A stretch of 64,000 nucleotides of DNA from Rhizobium altiplani (GTDB lineage: Bacteria; Pseudomonadota; Alphaproteobacteria; Rhizobiales; Rhizobiaceae). Under the pieces are notes generated by a model. That model was given only the letters and a program-made list of their open reading frames with translations, had not been told where the DNA came from and made no database searches. Below, piece after piece: positions 39,293 to 49,373 of this stretch (its first letter is position 1; every line of letters starts with the position of its first letter). Where the stretch lies: contig NZ_LNCD01000062.1 in NCBI RefSeq assembly GCF_001542405.1, positions 1-64,000 of the forward strand, read 5' to 3'. Both the position numbers and the translations under genes were made by a program.

Positions 39293-39383
39293 ACCTTATA
39301 TTTGAGATGGTAGGATACGGAGGCAGTCCGTAAGGGGCAACGATCAAAGAAGGGATCCCTGCCTTGCGGAAGGCCCAAACTTC

Positions 39384-40283
39384 TCAGAAGCTTGGCGCGA
39401 TAGCACCGGTCAAGCGATAGGCCGCAATGATTGTATTTGCCATAAGCATCGCGATGGTCATGGGCCCGACACCACCAGGCACCGGTGTTATAACCGCGGC
39501 AGTTTCGGAACATTCCTCAAAAGCCACATCTCCAACCAAACGGCTCTTGCCCTCGCCGCGCTCAGGCGAAGTGATCCGGTTGATGCCAACATCAATGACC
39601 GTCGCACCCGGTTTAACCCAATCATACCTTACCATTTGTGGACGCCCGACTGCCACGACCAAGATATCTGCTGTCCGGCATACAGCTGACAGGTCTCTGG
39701 TACGCGAGTGCGCAATTGTCACCGTCGCATTTGCATTCAAGAGCAGTTGGGCCATCGGCTTTCCGAACAAGTTTGATCTGCCGACAACAACCGCATGCAA
39801 ACCGGATAGGTCTTCCCCATGCGTTTGCCTGACAAACACCATGGCTCCCGCCGGGGTACAGGAGACCAGACCAGTCTTCACGTCCCCTATAGCCAACTTC
39901 CCGGCGTTGACCACATTCAGGCCGTCGACGTCCTTTTCGGGAAGAATCGACTGTATAACGGGCTCGGACTTCAAGTGTTTCGGCAGAGGAAGTTGGACCA
40001 GGATCCCATGAATTGAAGGATCCTGGTTCAACGTTCCGACTAGTTCGAGCAATTCTTCCTGGGTCGTCTCTGAGGACAGAGTGTGCTGAACCGACGCAAA
40101 CCCACATTCCTTGGCCATGCGGCTTTTTGCACCCACGTAGGCATGGCTTGCGGGGTCGTCACCCACGATCACCACTGCGAGGCCAGCTTTAACCCCACTT
40201 GTTCGACTGAGCTCGTTTGCCGCGTCCTTTACGCGCTCAATTACCGTGGAAGCTACCTTCTTTCCCTCGATAACGACTACCAT
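39384..40283 (-). CDS. folD: Methylene-THF dehydrogenase/cyclohydrolase
   Basis: A bifunctional enzyme that converts 5,10-methylene-THF to 10-formyl-THF with NADP. The substrate lysine lies in [19 protein letters not shown] binds folate, and the nucleotide domain contains [16 protein letters not shown] and the C-terminal [15 protein letters not shown]. Length 299 is normal. It lies three bases after purU and is clearly in a C1-disposal operon, probably a second copy besides the housekeeping folD. Confidence 0.96.
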   Translation of the reverse strand: MVVVIEGKKVASTVIERVKDAANELSRTSGVKAGLAVVIVGDDPASHAYVGAKSRMAKECGFASVQHTLSSETTQEELLELVGTLNQDPSIHGILVQLPLPKHLKSEPVIQSILPEKDVDGLNVVNAGKLAIGDVKTGLVSCTPAGAMVFVRQTHGEDLSGLHAVVVGRSNLFGKPMAQLLLNANATVTIAHSRTRDLSAVCRTADILVVAVGRPQMVRYDWVKPGATVIDVGINRITSPERGEGKSRLVGDVAFEECSETAAVITPVPGGVGPMTIAMLMANTIIAAYRLTGAIAPSF

Positions 40284-40286
40284 GGG

Positions 40287-41171
40287 TCACCCCATACGCT
40301 CTGAGGCAAATGAGCCGGGGCTAGCCGGGAAGACGACGGTGCGGTTGCCGTTGATGAATGTCCTGTGATGGATGTGAGCATGAATCGCACGCGCCAGAAC
40401 CTGGCTTTCGACATCGCGGCCGATCGAGACATAGTCGTCGGCGCTCTGCGCATGGGTGATGCGGGCCGTATCCTGCTCGATGATCGGACCTTCGTCGAGG
40501 TCGGCGGTGACATAGTGCGCCGTAGCGCCGATCAGCTTCACGCCGCGCTCGTAGGCCTGCTTGTAGGGGTTGGCGCCCTTGAAGCTCGGTAGGAACGAGT
40601 GGTGGATGTTGATGATCCGGCCGGACATCTTGCGGCACATCGCGTCCGAGAGAACCTGCATGTAACGGGCGAGCACGATCAGCTCGGTGCCGGTCTGCTC
40701 GACGAGATCGAGCAACTGCGCTTCCGCCTGCGGCTTGTTTTCCTTCGTCACCTTGATGTGGTGGAAGGGGATGTCGTGATTGACGACCACCTTCTGGTAG
40801 TCGAAATGATTAGAGACGACGCCGACGATGTCGATCGGCAGCGCGCCGATCTTCCAGCGATAGAGCAGATCGTTGAGGCAGTGGCCGAAGCGTGAGACCA
40901 TCAGCATCACCTTCATTCGGTGCCGACTGTCGTGCAACTGCCAATGCATCTCGAACCGCTTCGCCACGGCTTCGAAACCTTCTGCGATCGCCGATTTGTC
41001 AGCGCCGACCTCAGATACAAACGTCAGGCGCATAAAAAAGAGCCCGGTCTCAAGATCATCGAACTGTGAGCTGTCAATGATATTGGCGCCGATCTCAGCC
41101 AAGTAGCCAGTGATAGCAGCAACTATGCCGCGCGTTGTCTTACATGTGATTGTCAGAACGTAGGCAGACAT
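40287..41171 (-). CDS. purU: Formyltetrahydrofolate deformylase
   Basis: Hydrolyses 10-formyl-THF to formate and THF. N-terminal ACT-like domain (residues about 1-80), then the formyltransferase fold with VVSNHFDYQ, RYMQVLSD and HHSFLPSFKGANPYKQA, containing the catalytic N-H-D elements (IGATAHYVTADLDEGPII). The 294-residue length is standard. Together with folD it turns demethylation carbon into formate and restores free THF. No formate dehydrogenase is in the window. Confidence 0.96.
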   Translation of the reverse strand: MSAYVLTITCKTTRGIVAAITGYLAEIGANIIDSSQFDDLETGLFFMRLTFVSEVGADKSAIAEGFEAVAKRFEMHWQLHDSRHRMKVMLMVSRFGHCLNDLLYRWKIGALPIDIVGVVSNHFDYQKVVVNHDIPFHHIKVTKENKPQAEAQLLDLVEQTGTELIVLARYMQVLSDAMCRKMSGRIINIHHSFLPSFKGANPYKQAYERGVKLIGATAHYVTADLDEGPIIEQDTARITHAQSADDYVSIGRDVESQVLARAIHAHIHHRTFINGNRTVVFPASPGSFASERMG

Positions 41172-41251
41172 GAATGAACTCTCTTCAGGAAAATAAACTG
41201 CGGCCGCAACATTCAGTTGCAGCCGTACTCCACTTCGGTCGTATGCGGCTT

Positions 41252-42181
41252 TCAGAGCGCCTTCTGCAGGGCGGGCAAAACTTCGAACAGATCGCCAACA
41301 AGACCGTAGTCTGCGACCTGGAAGATTGGCGCCTCGTCATCCTTGTTGATCGCAACGATCACCTTGGAGTCCTTCATGCCGGCCAGATGCTGGATCGCGC
41401 CCGAAATACCACAAGCGATGTAGAGGTCTGGCGCTACAACCTTGCCTGTTTGACCCACCTGCCAATCGTTGGGCGCGTAACCGGCATCGACCGCGGCGCG
41501 GGAAGCCCCTACCGCTGCTCCAAGCTTGTCGGCAACGGGCAAAATTACCTCACGGAACTTTTCCGACGATCCCAGTGCCCGGCCACCCGAAATGATAATT
41601 TTTGCCGATGTCAGCTCGGGTCGGTCGGAAGACGACAAGGAGTCTGAAACATGCGACGATAGCTGCGGGTCGGCTGCCGCCGAGATGGGCTCGACGGCAG
41701 CCTGGTTGCCTTGGGAGGCAGAAGCAAAGGACGCAGTCCGCACAGTTATGACCTTTTTCGGATCGGTGGATTGGATCGTCTGTATAGCATTGCCGGCATA
41801 AATCGGCCGCTTGAAGGTATCATTCGAAATCACTTCGATGATCTCAGAGACTTGGGCGACGTCCAGAAGCGCTGCCACACGAGGCGCGACATTCTTCCCG
41901 ACAGCCGTAGCCGCGGCGATAACCACCTCGTAGCTCGCGGCTAGCGCAACCACGAGCGCCGCAAGCGGCTCTGCTAGTTGGTTTGCTAGCGTCGCATCTT
42001 CAGCAAGTAGAACCTTGGAGACGCCCTTGAGGTTCGCGGCGGCATCTGCAGCAGCCTTGGCCTGTGCGCCGGCGACAAGGATGTGCACATCAGAGCCGAT
42101 TTGCAGTGCTGCCGTGAGCGCTTTAGCCGTCTGGTCAGACAGGCTAGCGTTGTCGTGTTCAGCTATAAGAAGAATGGCCAT
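41252..42181 (-). CDS. etfA: Electron transfer flavoprotein alpha subunit
   Basis: The FAD-binding subunit of ETF, which collects electrons from flavin dehydrogenases. The C-terminal FAD domain shows [48 protein letters not shown] and [13 protein letters not shown]. Length 309 is standard. It follows etfB after 18 bases. It is probably the acceptor for the DMGDH-type flavoprotein upstream of it in map order and for the acyl-CoA dehydrogenase at 49.4 kb. Confidence 0.96.
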   Translation of the reverse strand: MAILLIAEHDNASLSDQTAKALTAALQIGSDVHILVAGAQAKAAADAAANLKGVSKVLLAEDATLANQLAEPLAALVVALAASYEVVIAAATAVGKNVAPRVAALLDVAQVSEIIEVISNDTFKRPIYAGNAIQTIQSTDPKKVITVRTASFASASQGNQAAVEPISAAADPQLSSHVSDSLSSSDRPELTSAKIIISGGRALGSSEKFREVILPVADKLGAAVGASRAAVDAGYAPNDWQVGQTGKVVAPDLYIACGISGAIQHLAGMKDSKVIVAINKDDEAPIFQVADYGLVGDLFEVLPALQKAL

Positions 42182-42199
42182 ATGATTTCCTCCGGATTT

Positions 42200-42946
42200 T
42201 TAGATTACGCCTGCGGCCTTAAGATTGGACACCAACTCCTCAACCGTCTTGACCTTAACGCCGGCCTTTCGACCCTCAGGCTCTTCCGTCTTGATAAGCT
42301 TCAGGCGGGCTTTGATATCGACCCCGAAATCATCTGGTGACCTCTTGTCGAGCGGCTTCTTTTTCGCCTTCATAATATTAGGAAGCGATGCGTATCGAGG
42401 TTCGTTCAGCCTGAGGTCGGTAGTGACAACGGCTGGCAGTTTCAGTTCGATTGTCTGTAAACCGCCATCCACCTCACGAGTGACAATCGCCTTGTCCGTT
42501 CCGATCTCGACCTTTGACGCAAATGTCCCTTGGGACCAGCCAAGCAAGGCAGAAAGCATCTGGCCGGTTTGGTTCGAATCATCGTCGATTGCCTGCTTTC
42601 CCACTATGATCAGGCCTGGCGCTTCTTCCAGGGCTACTCCCCGAACAATTTTCGCGACTGCCAAGGGCTCCACAGGCTCATCGGTCTCGACGAGGATTGC
42701 TCGGTCCGCTCCCATCGCGAGCGCGGTGCGCAGGGTCTCTTCAGCCTTGGCGGGACCAACGGAGACTACTACCACCTCTGACGCCTTCCCTGCCTCCTTG
42801 AGCCGTAAGGCTTCCTCGACGGAGATTTCATCGAAGGGGTTCATGGCCATCTTCACGTTTGCAAGGTCAACACCCGTCCCGTCCGCGGCCACACGAATCT
42901 TCACGTTGTAGTCGACGACCCTCTTGACCGTAACCAATATCTTCAA
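42200..42946 (-). CDS. etfB: Electron transfer flavoprotein beta subunit
   Basis: The AMP-binding partner of EtfA. Visible family elements: [36 protein letters not shown], the AMP contact [20 protein letters not shown], and a C-terminal [14 protein letters not shown] segment. Length 248 is standard. A GAGGAGAAG-type ribosome site precedes the start. It is the first ETF gene, transcribed after the thioesterase gene. Confidence 0.96.
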   Translation of the reverse strand: MKILVTVKRVVDYNVKIRVAADGTGVDLANVKMAMNPFDEISVEEALRLKEAGKASEVVVVSVGPAKAEETLRTALAMGADRAILVETDEPVEPLAVAKIVRGVALEEAPGLIIVGKQAIDDDSNQTGQMLSALLGWSQGTFASKVEIGTDKAIVTREVDGGLQTIELKLPAVVTTDLRLNEPRYASLPNIMKAKKKPLDKRSPDDFGVDIKARLKLIKTEEPEGRKAGVKVKTVEELVSNLKAAGVI

Positions 42947-42982
42947 CTTGCTTCTCCTCTAGTTTACCAAGCGGGCTATGCC

Positions 42983-43507
42983 CTACATTTCACCTGCGCT
43001 CGTTTGCCCCTCAGCGCTTCTCCGAATTGCAATCCGGCGGCCCGCACCCGGCGGACGGGACAGGTCTTTATCTTTGCTGAAAATGTGCACCAGGTTTGCG
43101 AGCTGATAGCGGCCGAAGGGATAGGGCTTGGGCCCCTCAGGCATCTTCTTCACATGAAGCAACATGCACTCATGGTACGCGCAAACCTGGCCCGCGCTAT
43201 TTTGTAGTTCCATAAGAAGATGAACCGCCTTGTTGCTAAGATCCAATATCTGGAATGAGATACAGATACGGTCCCCTTCCAGTATCTCCCTCAGAAAGGT
43301 GGCGTGCGATTCCGCTGTATAGACTGTGCACGACGTTTCGGATCGGTACTCGTCGTTTACTTCGATCCTTTCAAAGAAGCTGACCTCTGATCTCGAAAAG
43401 AGCGTATGATAGCCAATGTCAGATAGATGTTGATTGAAATCGATCAGATCCGACGTCACAGCGATGTCGCTGAGAAGTGTGCGTGATATATTAGCGGTCT
43501 CGATCAT
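42983..43507 (-). CDS. Hotdog-fold thioesterase, betainyl-CoA type
   Basis: A 174-residue 4HBT-like thioesterase. The pattern DLIDFNQHLSDIGYHTLFS, with ExHxxxL (AESHATFLREI) and CMLLHVKK, matches enzymes annotated as betainyl-CoA or carnitine-pathway thioesterases, with an aspartate/asparagine pair near the N-terminus as active-site candidates. It ends 36 bases before etfB. In carnitine breakdown such an enzyme releases glycine betaine from betainyl-CoA, which would fit the demethylation genes nearby, but carnitine dehydrogenase and the cleavage enzyme are not in the window. Confidence 0.7.
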   Translation of the reverse strand: MIETANISRTLLSDIAVTSDLIDFNQHLSDIGYHTLFSRSEVSFFERIEVNDEYRSETSCTVYTAESHATFLREILEGDRICISFQILDLSNKAVHLLMELQNSAGQVCAYHECMLLHVKKMPEGPKPYPFGRYQLANLVHIFSKDKDLSRPPGAGRRIAIRRSAEGQTSAGEM

Positions 43508-43738
43508 GCGTCTCTGCTCTTCGGCTGGAATAGGGTGCGACTATCTCAGAAAGGACGAACCGACAGCAATTGATCTCTGTTGAGGTACGCATGAACCCAG
43601 TTAATGGTTGACGCCCTCACCGCTCGAAGAATTTCGGATCCGCTTCTCCAGTTGACAGGAACGTCGTCGATCTCGAAATTGGCCCGAAGCGGTTGCCATC
43701 ACCGAGGAGGAGCAGCCAATACAAAAAGGGAACATACA

Positions 43739-44692
43739 ATGAAGCAGCGTCTACCGTCTCTTCTCGCAATCCGATATTTTGAGGCAGTCGGACGCAATCT
43801 TAGCTTTACCTTGGCGGCGAACGAGTTGAACGTTACCCAAGCGGCTGTCAGCCACCAGGTTCGCCTTTTGGAACAAGAGCTTGGTGCGAAGCTTTTCACC
43901 AGACTTCATCAACGGATTGAGCTCACAAAGCAAGGGATTGAGCTACTTGAAGTTGCGACCGAGTGCTTCGACAAGCTGTCCGATGTCACGAACTCAATGT
44001 CCGGTCGAACGCAGGCATCGAGAATTCATCTTAGTGTGTCGCCCCTGCTTTCCGCAGGAATCTTGATGCCGCGGATCGGTGACTTCTTGAACGAGGAAAA
44101 GGGCACAGAGATCATTTTCCACCATTCGTTGGCTCCGCCAAGCGAGCGGGAGCCATCCTCCGATATCAAGATCTTTTTCTCCCATACCCCTCTGATCAAC
44201 GACTCGTACGAATATCTGTTCAAGGACGGTTTGATCCCGATGTGCGTCCCGGCGCTTTGGCGGGGACATGAAGATCAAACGCCAGCCGCGTATCTCCAGA
44301 ATGTCAGCATCGTGCATGAATTTGACTATCAGTGGTGGGAAGAATGGTGCGAACGAGCCGGTGTAGACAAGAGCGTAGTTCAAAGGGGAATAGCGTTGGA
44401 TGACCCGTCCGTTCTTGAGAATGCAGCCCTTCTTGGTCGCGGCGTGATTCTGGGATCCAAGAGATTCCTTGCCGACAGGCTACAGTCAGGTGAACTTATC
44501 ACGCCCTTAGGGGCGAAGAATTGCATCGCCATCTACTACTATCTCTTCAGCGGGTCCGCGAGCCGCAGGCGTGACGTTGCAAAATTCGCAAAATGGATAC
44601 GCGCAATCAGCAAAGAGATTCGCGAAAAGGACGAGAGAGAAGAGCTAGCGGAGCGCCTCGCGGAAGAAACGACGCCAAATAGGATCGCATAG
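43739..44692 (+). CDS. LysR-family regulator
   Basis: A 317-residue LysR-type regulator with helix-turn-helix LSFTLAANELNVTQAAVSHQ and an effector domain with NAALLGRGVILGS. It again resembles the GcvA subgroup. The ATG at 43739 follows AAAAAGGGA; the frame from 43604 adds 45 residues without likeness. It is divergent to the thioesterase-etfBA-purU-folD genes and probably controls them. Confidence 0.88.
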   Translation: MKQRLPSLLAIRYFEAVGRNLSFTLAANELNVTQAAVSHQVRLLEQELGAKLFTRLHQRIELTKQGIELLEVATECFDKLSDVTNSMSGRTQASRIHLSVSPLLSAGILMPRIGDFLNEEKGTEIIFHHSLAPPSEREPSSDIKIFFSHTPLINDSYEYLFKDGLIPMCVPALWRGHEDQTPAAYLQNVSIVHEFDYQWWEEWCERAGVDKSVVQRGIALDDPSVLENAALLGRGVILGSKRFLADRLQSGELITPLGAKNCIAIYYYLFSGSASRRRDVAKFAKWIRAISKEIREKDEREELAERLAEETTPNRIA

Positions 44693-44747
44693 CTCTCGGT
44701 GTTCGGGCCGGCCTGTAGAAAACAGGCTGGCCTCGATACCGACCGCG

Positions 44748-46496
44748 TTAGTTTTCGGATCTCAGCCAACTCGGTGTCGACAACCTATTTGTGCCTGCAC
44801 AAGCTGCGTCAACGCAGGCAGCCAGGCTTCCAAAATGGAAAGACCTCCCTGTCAGGCCCGGGCCATAATGCGCATATTTTCCCGAATTGGTCATGACGGT
44901 TCGCGTGCGGGGAGGAATTACTGGATCGGTGATCATACACCAGCATGTGTCAGTAACGAAGCGGACACCGAATCTCTCCAATTGGTCGATCAGACCTTCT
45001 TGCTTCGCACTATCGTAGACGACCCTATTGGTTGCGACGACAAGCGTTACCCTTTCGCTTTTCGTTCGGTCACGACAAAGGGCCGATAGCTTCCATATTT
45101 CGGTCAGCGAGAAATGCGGATTGCCAAGCGAGACAAGATCAACATCGGTCTGGGTCGCCGAATTCAGTTCACTCCACTCTGACGCCAGCCGCGAACGGTC
45201 GAGAACTACGCGGTCGACAGACTCCGCACTGCTTTCCATCAATCTCAAGATTGCAGGAGCTTCCGGCGTCACTCCAACGATATGAAACATCGGTGCACTG
45301 GACGTTGTCGCGAACGCCGCGCCGAACGCTTTGAGATCGTCCAGGCTCATCGAATTCTTCTTCAACCCCGCCACCAAAGGAATTCGGCTCCCCGCGATCG
45401 CGCCGACGGTGTAACCTAGAAGCGGGAAGAACGCGTCATCGGCACCGTCAAATGTCGGCACCTCGATGATCACGCCGGGCTTGCGGTGTTCGTCGACATA
45501 GGGCCCCGCCAACGGCGCGCGACCTGTCATGGCTACGGCAACATCCAGAAAATCAGGATATTTCATCGTTCGAGCGCCTAAGACGCTGTTTGCGAAGACA
45601 ACTGCGTTGGATTCCGACCACGCCACATTAGCCCCAAACCCTGGCTGTTGCCCCAGCAAGTACGGAGCGCATGTGAATGTCGGTTGCGCGCCCATCGCGA
45701 CATAGAGGTTTGCCAATCTGTCAGCTGGCGCTCCAAGCGACTCTTCAATCCCTTGCGCCCGCCAACGCTTCTGATCGACCGAAATCGCGTTTAGGGTTGT
45801 CGGAACGCTGACCCGGCCACCCCAGTCTTTCATTTTTTCTGCGAATTTGAGAGAGGCCGGTCCGGTGTATATGCACGCATCCACGTGCGCCTGCGTCACG
45901 TCGATGAGACGGGATGCACCTTGGACTTGAGAGATGCGCGAAATAATCCGCATGGCCACTTGTATGGCCTTGCCATATCTGCCCGCAAGAAAAGCACTAT
46001 CGGTCTCGGACAATTGGATTTCTGGAAGCGAACTGACGGCGCGGGCGGCCTCAGGGTCGGTACCGGCGGCCTCTCCTATTTTAACACGCCCATCTTCGAC
46101 TGCGACATATTCGGACCTCCGTACTGACTCAAAGTCATCTGGCGTCAAGACAACTATGGGTATTGACCTTCCGAACATCTCTTCGGCGACAATCACTCCC
46201 AGTGTGAGAATGTCTTCATTCCGTTTGAAGATAACAGCTTTTGGCGCCCGACCATTCAGGAGCAATTCCAGCATGATGGCGCTTCCCGAGCAGGAGCCAC
46301 GTCCGCTCGGAATGACGAGGACACGATCCGTCAATACTTGGCCGCTAAGCGGATGATGCCGATCTACGATTTCTCCTGAGTTGGGATCAACGCCGCCGAA
46401 GAAGCTCAGCTCGAGGTCGCTGGCGAGTACTTCGCCTTCAGCGTGTCCTTTAACATGGCAGGTTCCTTCGTATGTCCCGGTACCCGCAGATGTCAT
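44748..46496 (-). CDS. Aconitase X, fused small and large domains
   Basis: A 582-residue single-chain aconitase X (formerly DUF126-DUF521). The N-terminal swivel domain has FFGGVDPNSGEIVDRHHPLSG-type sequence and GRGSCSGSAIMLEL; the catalytic part has TFTCAPYLLGQQPGFG and a C-terminal DTCWC motif, cysteines that bind the metal centre. Characterised bacterial members dehydrate cis-3-hydroxy-L-proline; archaeal ones dehydrate phosphomevalonate. A proline-type substrate is thus a guess from family. The ATG at 46496 follows AAAGGGA; a frame to 46553 is longer by 19 residues. It is the last gene of the minus-strand cluster. Confidence 0.85.
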   Translation of the reverse strand: MTSAGTGTYEGTCHVKGHAEGEVLASDLELSFFGGVDPNSGEIVDRHHPLSGQVLTDRVLVIPSGRGSCSGSAIMLELLLNGRAPKAVIFKRNEDILTLGVIVAEEMFGRSIPIVVLTPDDFESVRRSEYVAVEDGRVKIGEAAGTDPEAARAVSSLPEIQLSETDSAFLAGRYGKAIQVAMRIISRISQVQGASRLIDVTQAHVDACIYTGPASLKFAEKMKDWGGRVSVPTTLNAISVDQKRWRAQGIEESLGAPADRLANLYVAMGAQPTFTCAPYLLGQQPGFGANVAWSESNAVVFANSVLGARTMKYPDFLDVAVAMTGRAPLAGPYVDEHRKPGVIIEVPTFDGADDAFFPLLGYTVGAIAGSRIPLVAGLKKNSMSLDDLKAFGAAFATTSSAPMFHIVGVTPEAPAILRLMESSAESVDRVVLDRSRLASEWSELNSATQTDVDLVSLGNPHFSLTEIWKLSALCRDRTKSERVTLVVATNRVVYDSAKQEGLIDQLERFGVRFVTDTCWCMITDPVIPPRTRTVMTNSGKYAHYGPGLTGRSFHFGSLAACVDAACAGTNRLSTPSWLRSEN

Positions 46497-46607
46497 CGCG
46501 ATCGTCCCTTTCGGCCGGACCGACTGGGTGCGGCGCGTCCCCTTTGAAGCCAAGCTCAGAAAGCTTGGCCTCGGGAGTCGTCGGTAAATGGCAATCCGTC
46601 CGATAAA

Positions 46608-47594
46608 TCAATCGTCAATCTTGACGACGACGCGGCCCCGAACTTTTCCCTTTAAGATGTCTTCAGCAGCTTTGACCGCTCCCTCAAGCGATACGACTGA
46701 TGTCATCTCTGCCAGGACCTTGCGGTCCAACGTGCGATCAAGCAATTCCCACGCGCGCGAGCGAACAGCCGGCGATGCCATAACTGAATCGATGCCGCGA
46801 AGTGTTACACCGCGTAGAATGAAGGGAGCCACGGTGGTGGGAAGGTCCATGCCCGCAGCAAGTCCACAGCAGGCAACCGTACCACCGTATTTGGTCTTAG
46901 CGAGAATATTTGCGAGGGTTGTGCTTCCGACCGAATCGATAGCCCCCGCCCAAAGCTCCTTTTCAAGAGGTCGAGGTGCGACAGCAAGTTCATCGCGTGA
47001 GATAATCCGGGAGGCGCCAATTTTCTTGAGATAGCCTTCCTCTTCGAGGCGCCCGGTAGACGCAACAACGGTGTAGCCGAGAGAGGCAAGTAGCGAGACG
47101 GCCACAGACCCAACCCCCCCTGCCGCGCCGCTCACGACAACCTCACCGCTTTCGGGCGTTACGCCACCGTCCTGGAGAGCGAGAACACAGAGTGCTGCAG
47201 TATATCCGGCAGTCCCGATCGCCATTGCTTGCTCCGGGGAAAAACCCGGGGGGAGCGGCGTCAGCCATTTTCCAGGAACTCGACTCTTTTCGGCCCAACC
47301 GCCAAGATGTCGTTCGCCTGTGCCCCAACCGTTCAAAAGAACCGCGTCGCCCACCGCCAGACGGTCCGCACTGGTCGATTCAACCGTTCCGACAAAATCG
47401 ATGCCAGGAACCATGGGGAAACGCCTGACAACAGGCGATGAGCCAGTGACGGCCAGACCGTCCTTATAGTTCAGAGAAGAATGGCTGATCCGAACGACCG
47501 TGTCGCCCTCCATCAGATCATCGACTGCGAACTCTTTGATGCCGACTACATTGGCATCGTCCTTCTTTTCGATGACTACAGCCTTAAAGCCCAT
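46608..47594 (-). CDS. acuI: Acrylyl-CoA reductase-type MDR oxidoreductase
   Basis: A 328-residue zinc-free medium-chain reductase of the YhdH/AcuI group. N-terminus: SHSSLNYKDGLAVTG and VPGIDFVGTV; nucleotide loop: VSGAAGGVGSVAVSLLASLG; NADPH contact ASTGR. AcuI reduces acrylyl-CoA to propionyl-CoA, which would feed the pcc/mutase genes at 14.7-20.7 kb. No DMSP lyase or 3-hydroxypropionate gene is seen, so another enoyl-CoA may be the substrate. The symbol is by family only. Confidence 0.82.
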   Translation of the reverse strand: MGFKAVVIEKKDDANVVGIKEFAVDDLMEGDTVVRISHSSLNYKDGLAVTGSSPVVRRFPMVPGIDFVGTVESTSADRLAVGDAVLLNGWGTGERHLGGWAEKSRVPGKWLTPLPPGFSPEQAMAIGTAGYTAALCVLALQDGGVTPESGEVVVSGAAGGVGSVAVSLLASLGYTVVASTGRLEEEGYLKKIGASRIISRDELAVAPRPLEKELWAGAIDSVGSTTLANILAKTKYGGTVACCGLAAGMDLPTTVAPFILRGVTLRGIDSVMASPAVRSRAWELLDRTLDRKVLAEMTSVVSLEGAVKAAEDILKGKVRGRVVVKIDD

Positions 47595-47723
47595 GATTGT
47601 CGCTCCCGTTGATGTACTCGATAATTTTTATCCCAAGCGCAGCCTGGGGCGTCTTCGTCTTGCATTCCATCCACATAACCCGCCCTTGCCCTTCAGGTGA
47701 AAGTCAATTTGGGCGACTTACTG

Positions 47724-48476
47724 CTAGCTCGCATTCGAAGAGGACTCTTTCAGGAAGTTCGAAGACCGCGAAAGAGCGATGTCGCCGAGGTATGCCATCA
47801 TCGCACCGACGCGCGGCGCAGTTCCTGCCCCTGTCACCAGCATTGCTTTCAACAAAGTGACGGCATCGCGGTTTGTCTGGGACGCAAGCTTCTCGGCTCG
47901 CTTTCTCGCAAAGCTTCGAACGTCGCCACTTTCGTCAATGGTGCTTATGAGGCCGATCTCTCTTGCCTCGTCTGCCGACAAGGGCTCGCCGAACAGCATC
48001 ATTTCGCGAGCTCGTGAAAGCCCTATCGCCCGCGGCGCCCGTACGGTGCCACCACCGGTCGGAAGTACCCCAACCGTAATCTCGGGGAACCCAAATCGAG
48101 ATGTCGGCGTGCAGATCCGACTGTCGCAAGCCAAAGCTATTTCGAGGCCGCCACCGAGGCATGCACCTTCGATGGCGGCAATTGTCGCAACCGGCAACTC
48201 ATCAATAGTCTCGGTAAGAGTCTGAAAGAGGTGCGTGTGGTATACGACTTCTTCTTGATTGTAGGTTTTCAGGGCCTTCAAATCCGACCCGGCGCAGAAT
48301 GACCGGTCACCCTCGGCAGTGATGACGAGGGCGATGACGCTTGACCGCCGAACTTGATTAAGCGCGGATAGAAACGCCTCTATAGCCTCATTGTCTAGAG
48401 AATTGCGGCGGTCGTTACGGTCAATCGTCAGGACACCTACGGTGTCCTCGATTTCCAAGCGGATTGGAGTCTTCAT
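47724..48476 (-). CDS. Enoyl-CoA hydratase/isomerase
   Basis: A 250-residue crotonase-fold protein. The oxyanion-hole and catalytic positions are visible: FCAGSDLKAL, IEGACLGGGLEIALACD (first Glu) and FGFPEITVGVLPTGGGT (second Glu). Both acids being present argues for hydratase activity. It sits between the AcuI-like and amidohydrolase genes, same strand. Confidence 0.9.
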   Translation of the reverse strand: MKTPIRLEIEDTVGVLTIDRNDRRNSLDNEAIEAFLSALNQVRRSSVIALVITAEGDRSFCAGSDLKALKTYNQEEVVYHTHLFQTLTETIDELPVATIAAIEGACLGGGLEIALACDSRICTPTSRFGFPEITVGVLPTGGGTVRAPRAIGLSRAREMMLFGEPLSADEAREIGLISTIDESGDVRSFARKRAEKLASQTNRDAVTLLKAMLVTGAGTAPRVGAMMAYLGDIALSRSSNFLKESSSNAS

Positions 48477-48491
48477 TTCAGGCCCTTCCGA

Positions 48492-49340
48492 TCACTTATA
48501 GGAGAATACTTTCTCGGCATTTTGCCAGAGAAGCTTTTCTTTGACCTGAGGCTTCAGGTTAAGCTCTTCCAGCTGGTCGAACGCTTCCTGATGCTTGACC
48601 AACGGAAAATCCGATCCCCAGAGAACCTTGTCCTGGCCCCAGGAATTGATGAACTTCGTCATCTCCGGCTTCCAATACTTCGGAGCGTATGCCGACGTTC
48701 CGAGGTAGACGTTCGGATGCTTAGAGGCCAAGGCGATCGCCTCCTCGACCCACGGCCAGCCGGTGTGCGTGCACACGATCTTGAGTTCCGGGAAATAGAG
48801 CGCGATTTTATCAAGGCGCGCCGGCCGGCCGTTCTCGATCGGCATGAAATCCAACGTGTGCCCCATCGAAAATACAGCAGGGACGCCAAGCTCCACGCAT
48901 TTTGCGTAATAGGGGAAGTAGTATGCATGGTCTGGACCAAGATCGAAGCCATGCGGATGAACGTGGATCCCGACGAAGCCGTATTCCTTGACGGACTTCT
49001 CGAAATGCTTGACGCCGCGCAGTGCTTCGAAGGGGTTAACCCCATAGAGGCCATAAGCGAGACCAGGCAATTGCTTGGTCACTTCATACACTTCTTCCGG
49101 CGTAACATGGAGGTAAGGACGCTGGAAGCGATAGCTCCATCCATAGAAAGAGGCGATATTCGTGCGTCCAAGACCGACATTCTTGGCGTACTCGCGAAAC
49201 TCTTCTACCGTCATGCCCTTCAGGGTTTTTGCACGGCCCAGACTTTCGAATACGGCAAGCTCCTCTTCGTCACCCAGGAAGTGCTTTTCGATCGACTCCG
49301 GGGTAAAGAGATGACCGAGAATATCAATAGGCTTACCCAT
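48492..49340 (-). CDS. Amidohydrolase-2 family protein
   Basis: A 282-residue TIM-barrel protein of the ACMSD/resorcylate-decarboxylase branch. Metal-site candidates are HVHPHG, THTGWPW and WGSDFP (the last Asp is conserved). The N-terminus reads DILGHLFTPE instead of the usual DxHxH, so one metal ligand seems replaced. Family members decarboxylate or hydrate ring-derived acids. It lies 15 bases before the crotonase gene start. Confidence 0.83.
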   Translation of the reverse strand: MGKPIDILGHLFTPESIEKHFLGDEEELAVFESLGRAKTLKGMTVEEFREYAKNVGLGRTNIASFYGWSYRFQRPYLHVTPEEVYEVTKQLPGLAYGLYGVNPFEALRGVKHFEKSVKEYGFVGIHVHPHGFDLGPDHAYYFPYYAKCVELGVPAVFSMGHTLDFMPIENGRPARLDKIALYFPELKIVCTHTGWPWVEEAIALASKHPNVYLGTSAYAPKYWKPEMTKFINSWGQDKVLWGSDFPLVKHQEAFDQLEELNLKPQVKEKLLWQNAEKVFSYK

Positions 49341-49373
49341 GATATGAAGTTCCTTTCTAAGTTGTAGTGCTTG

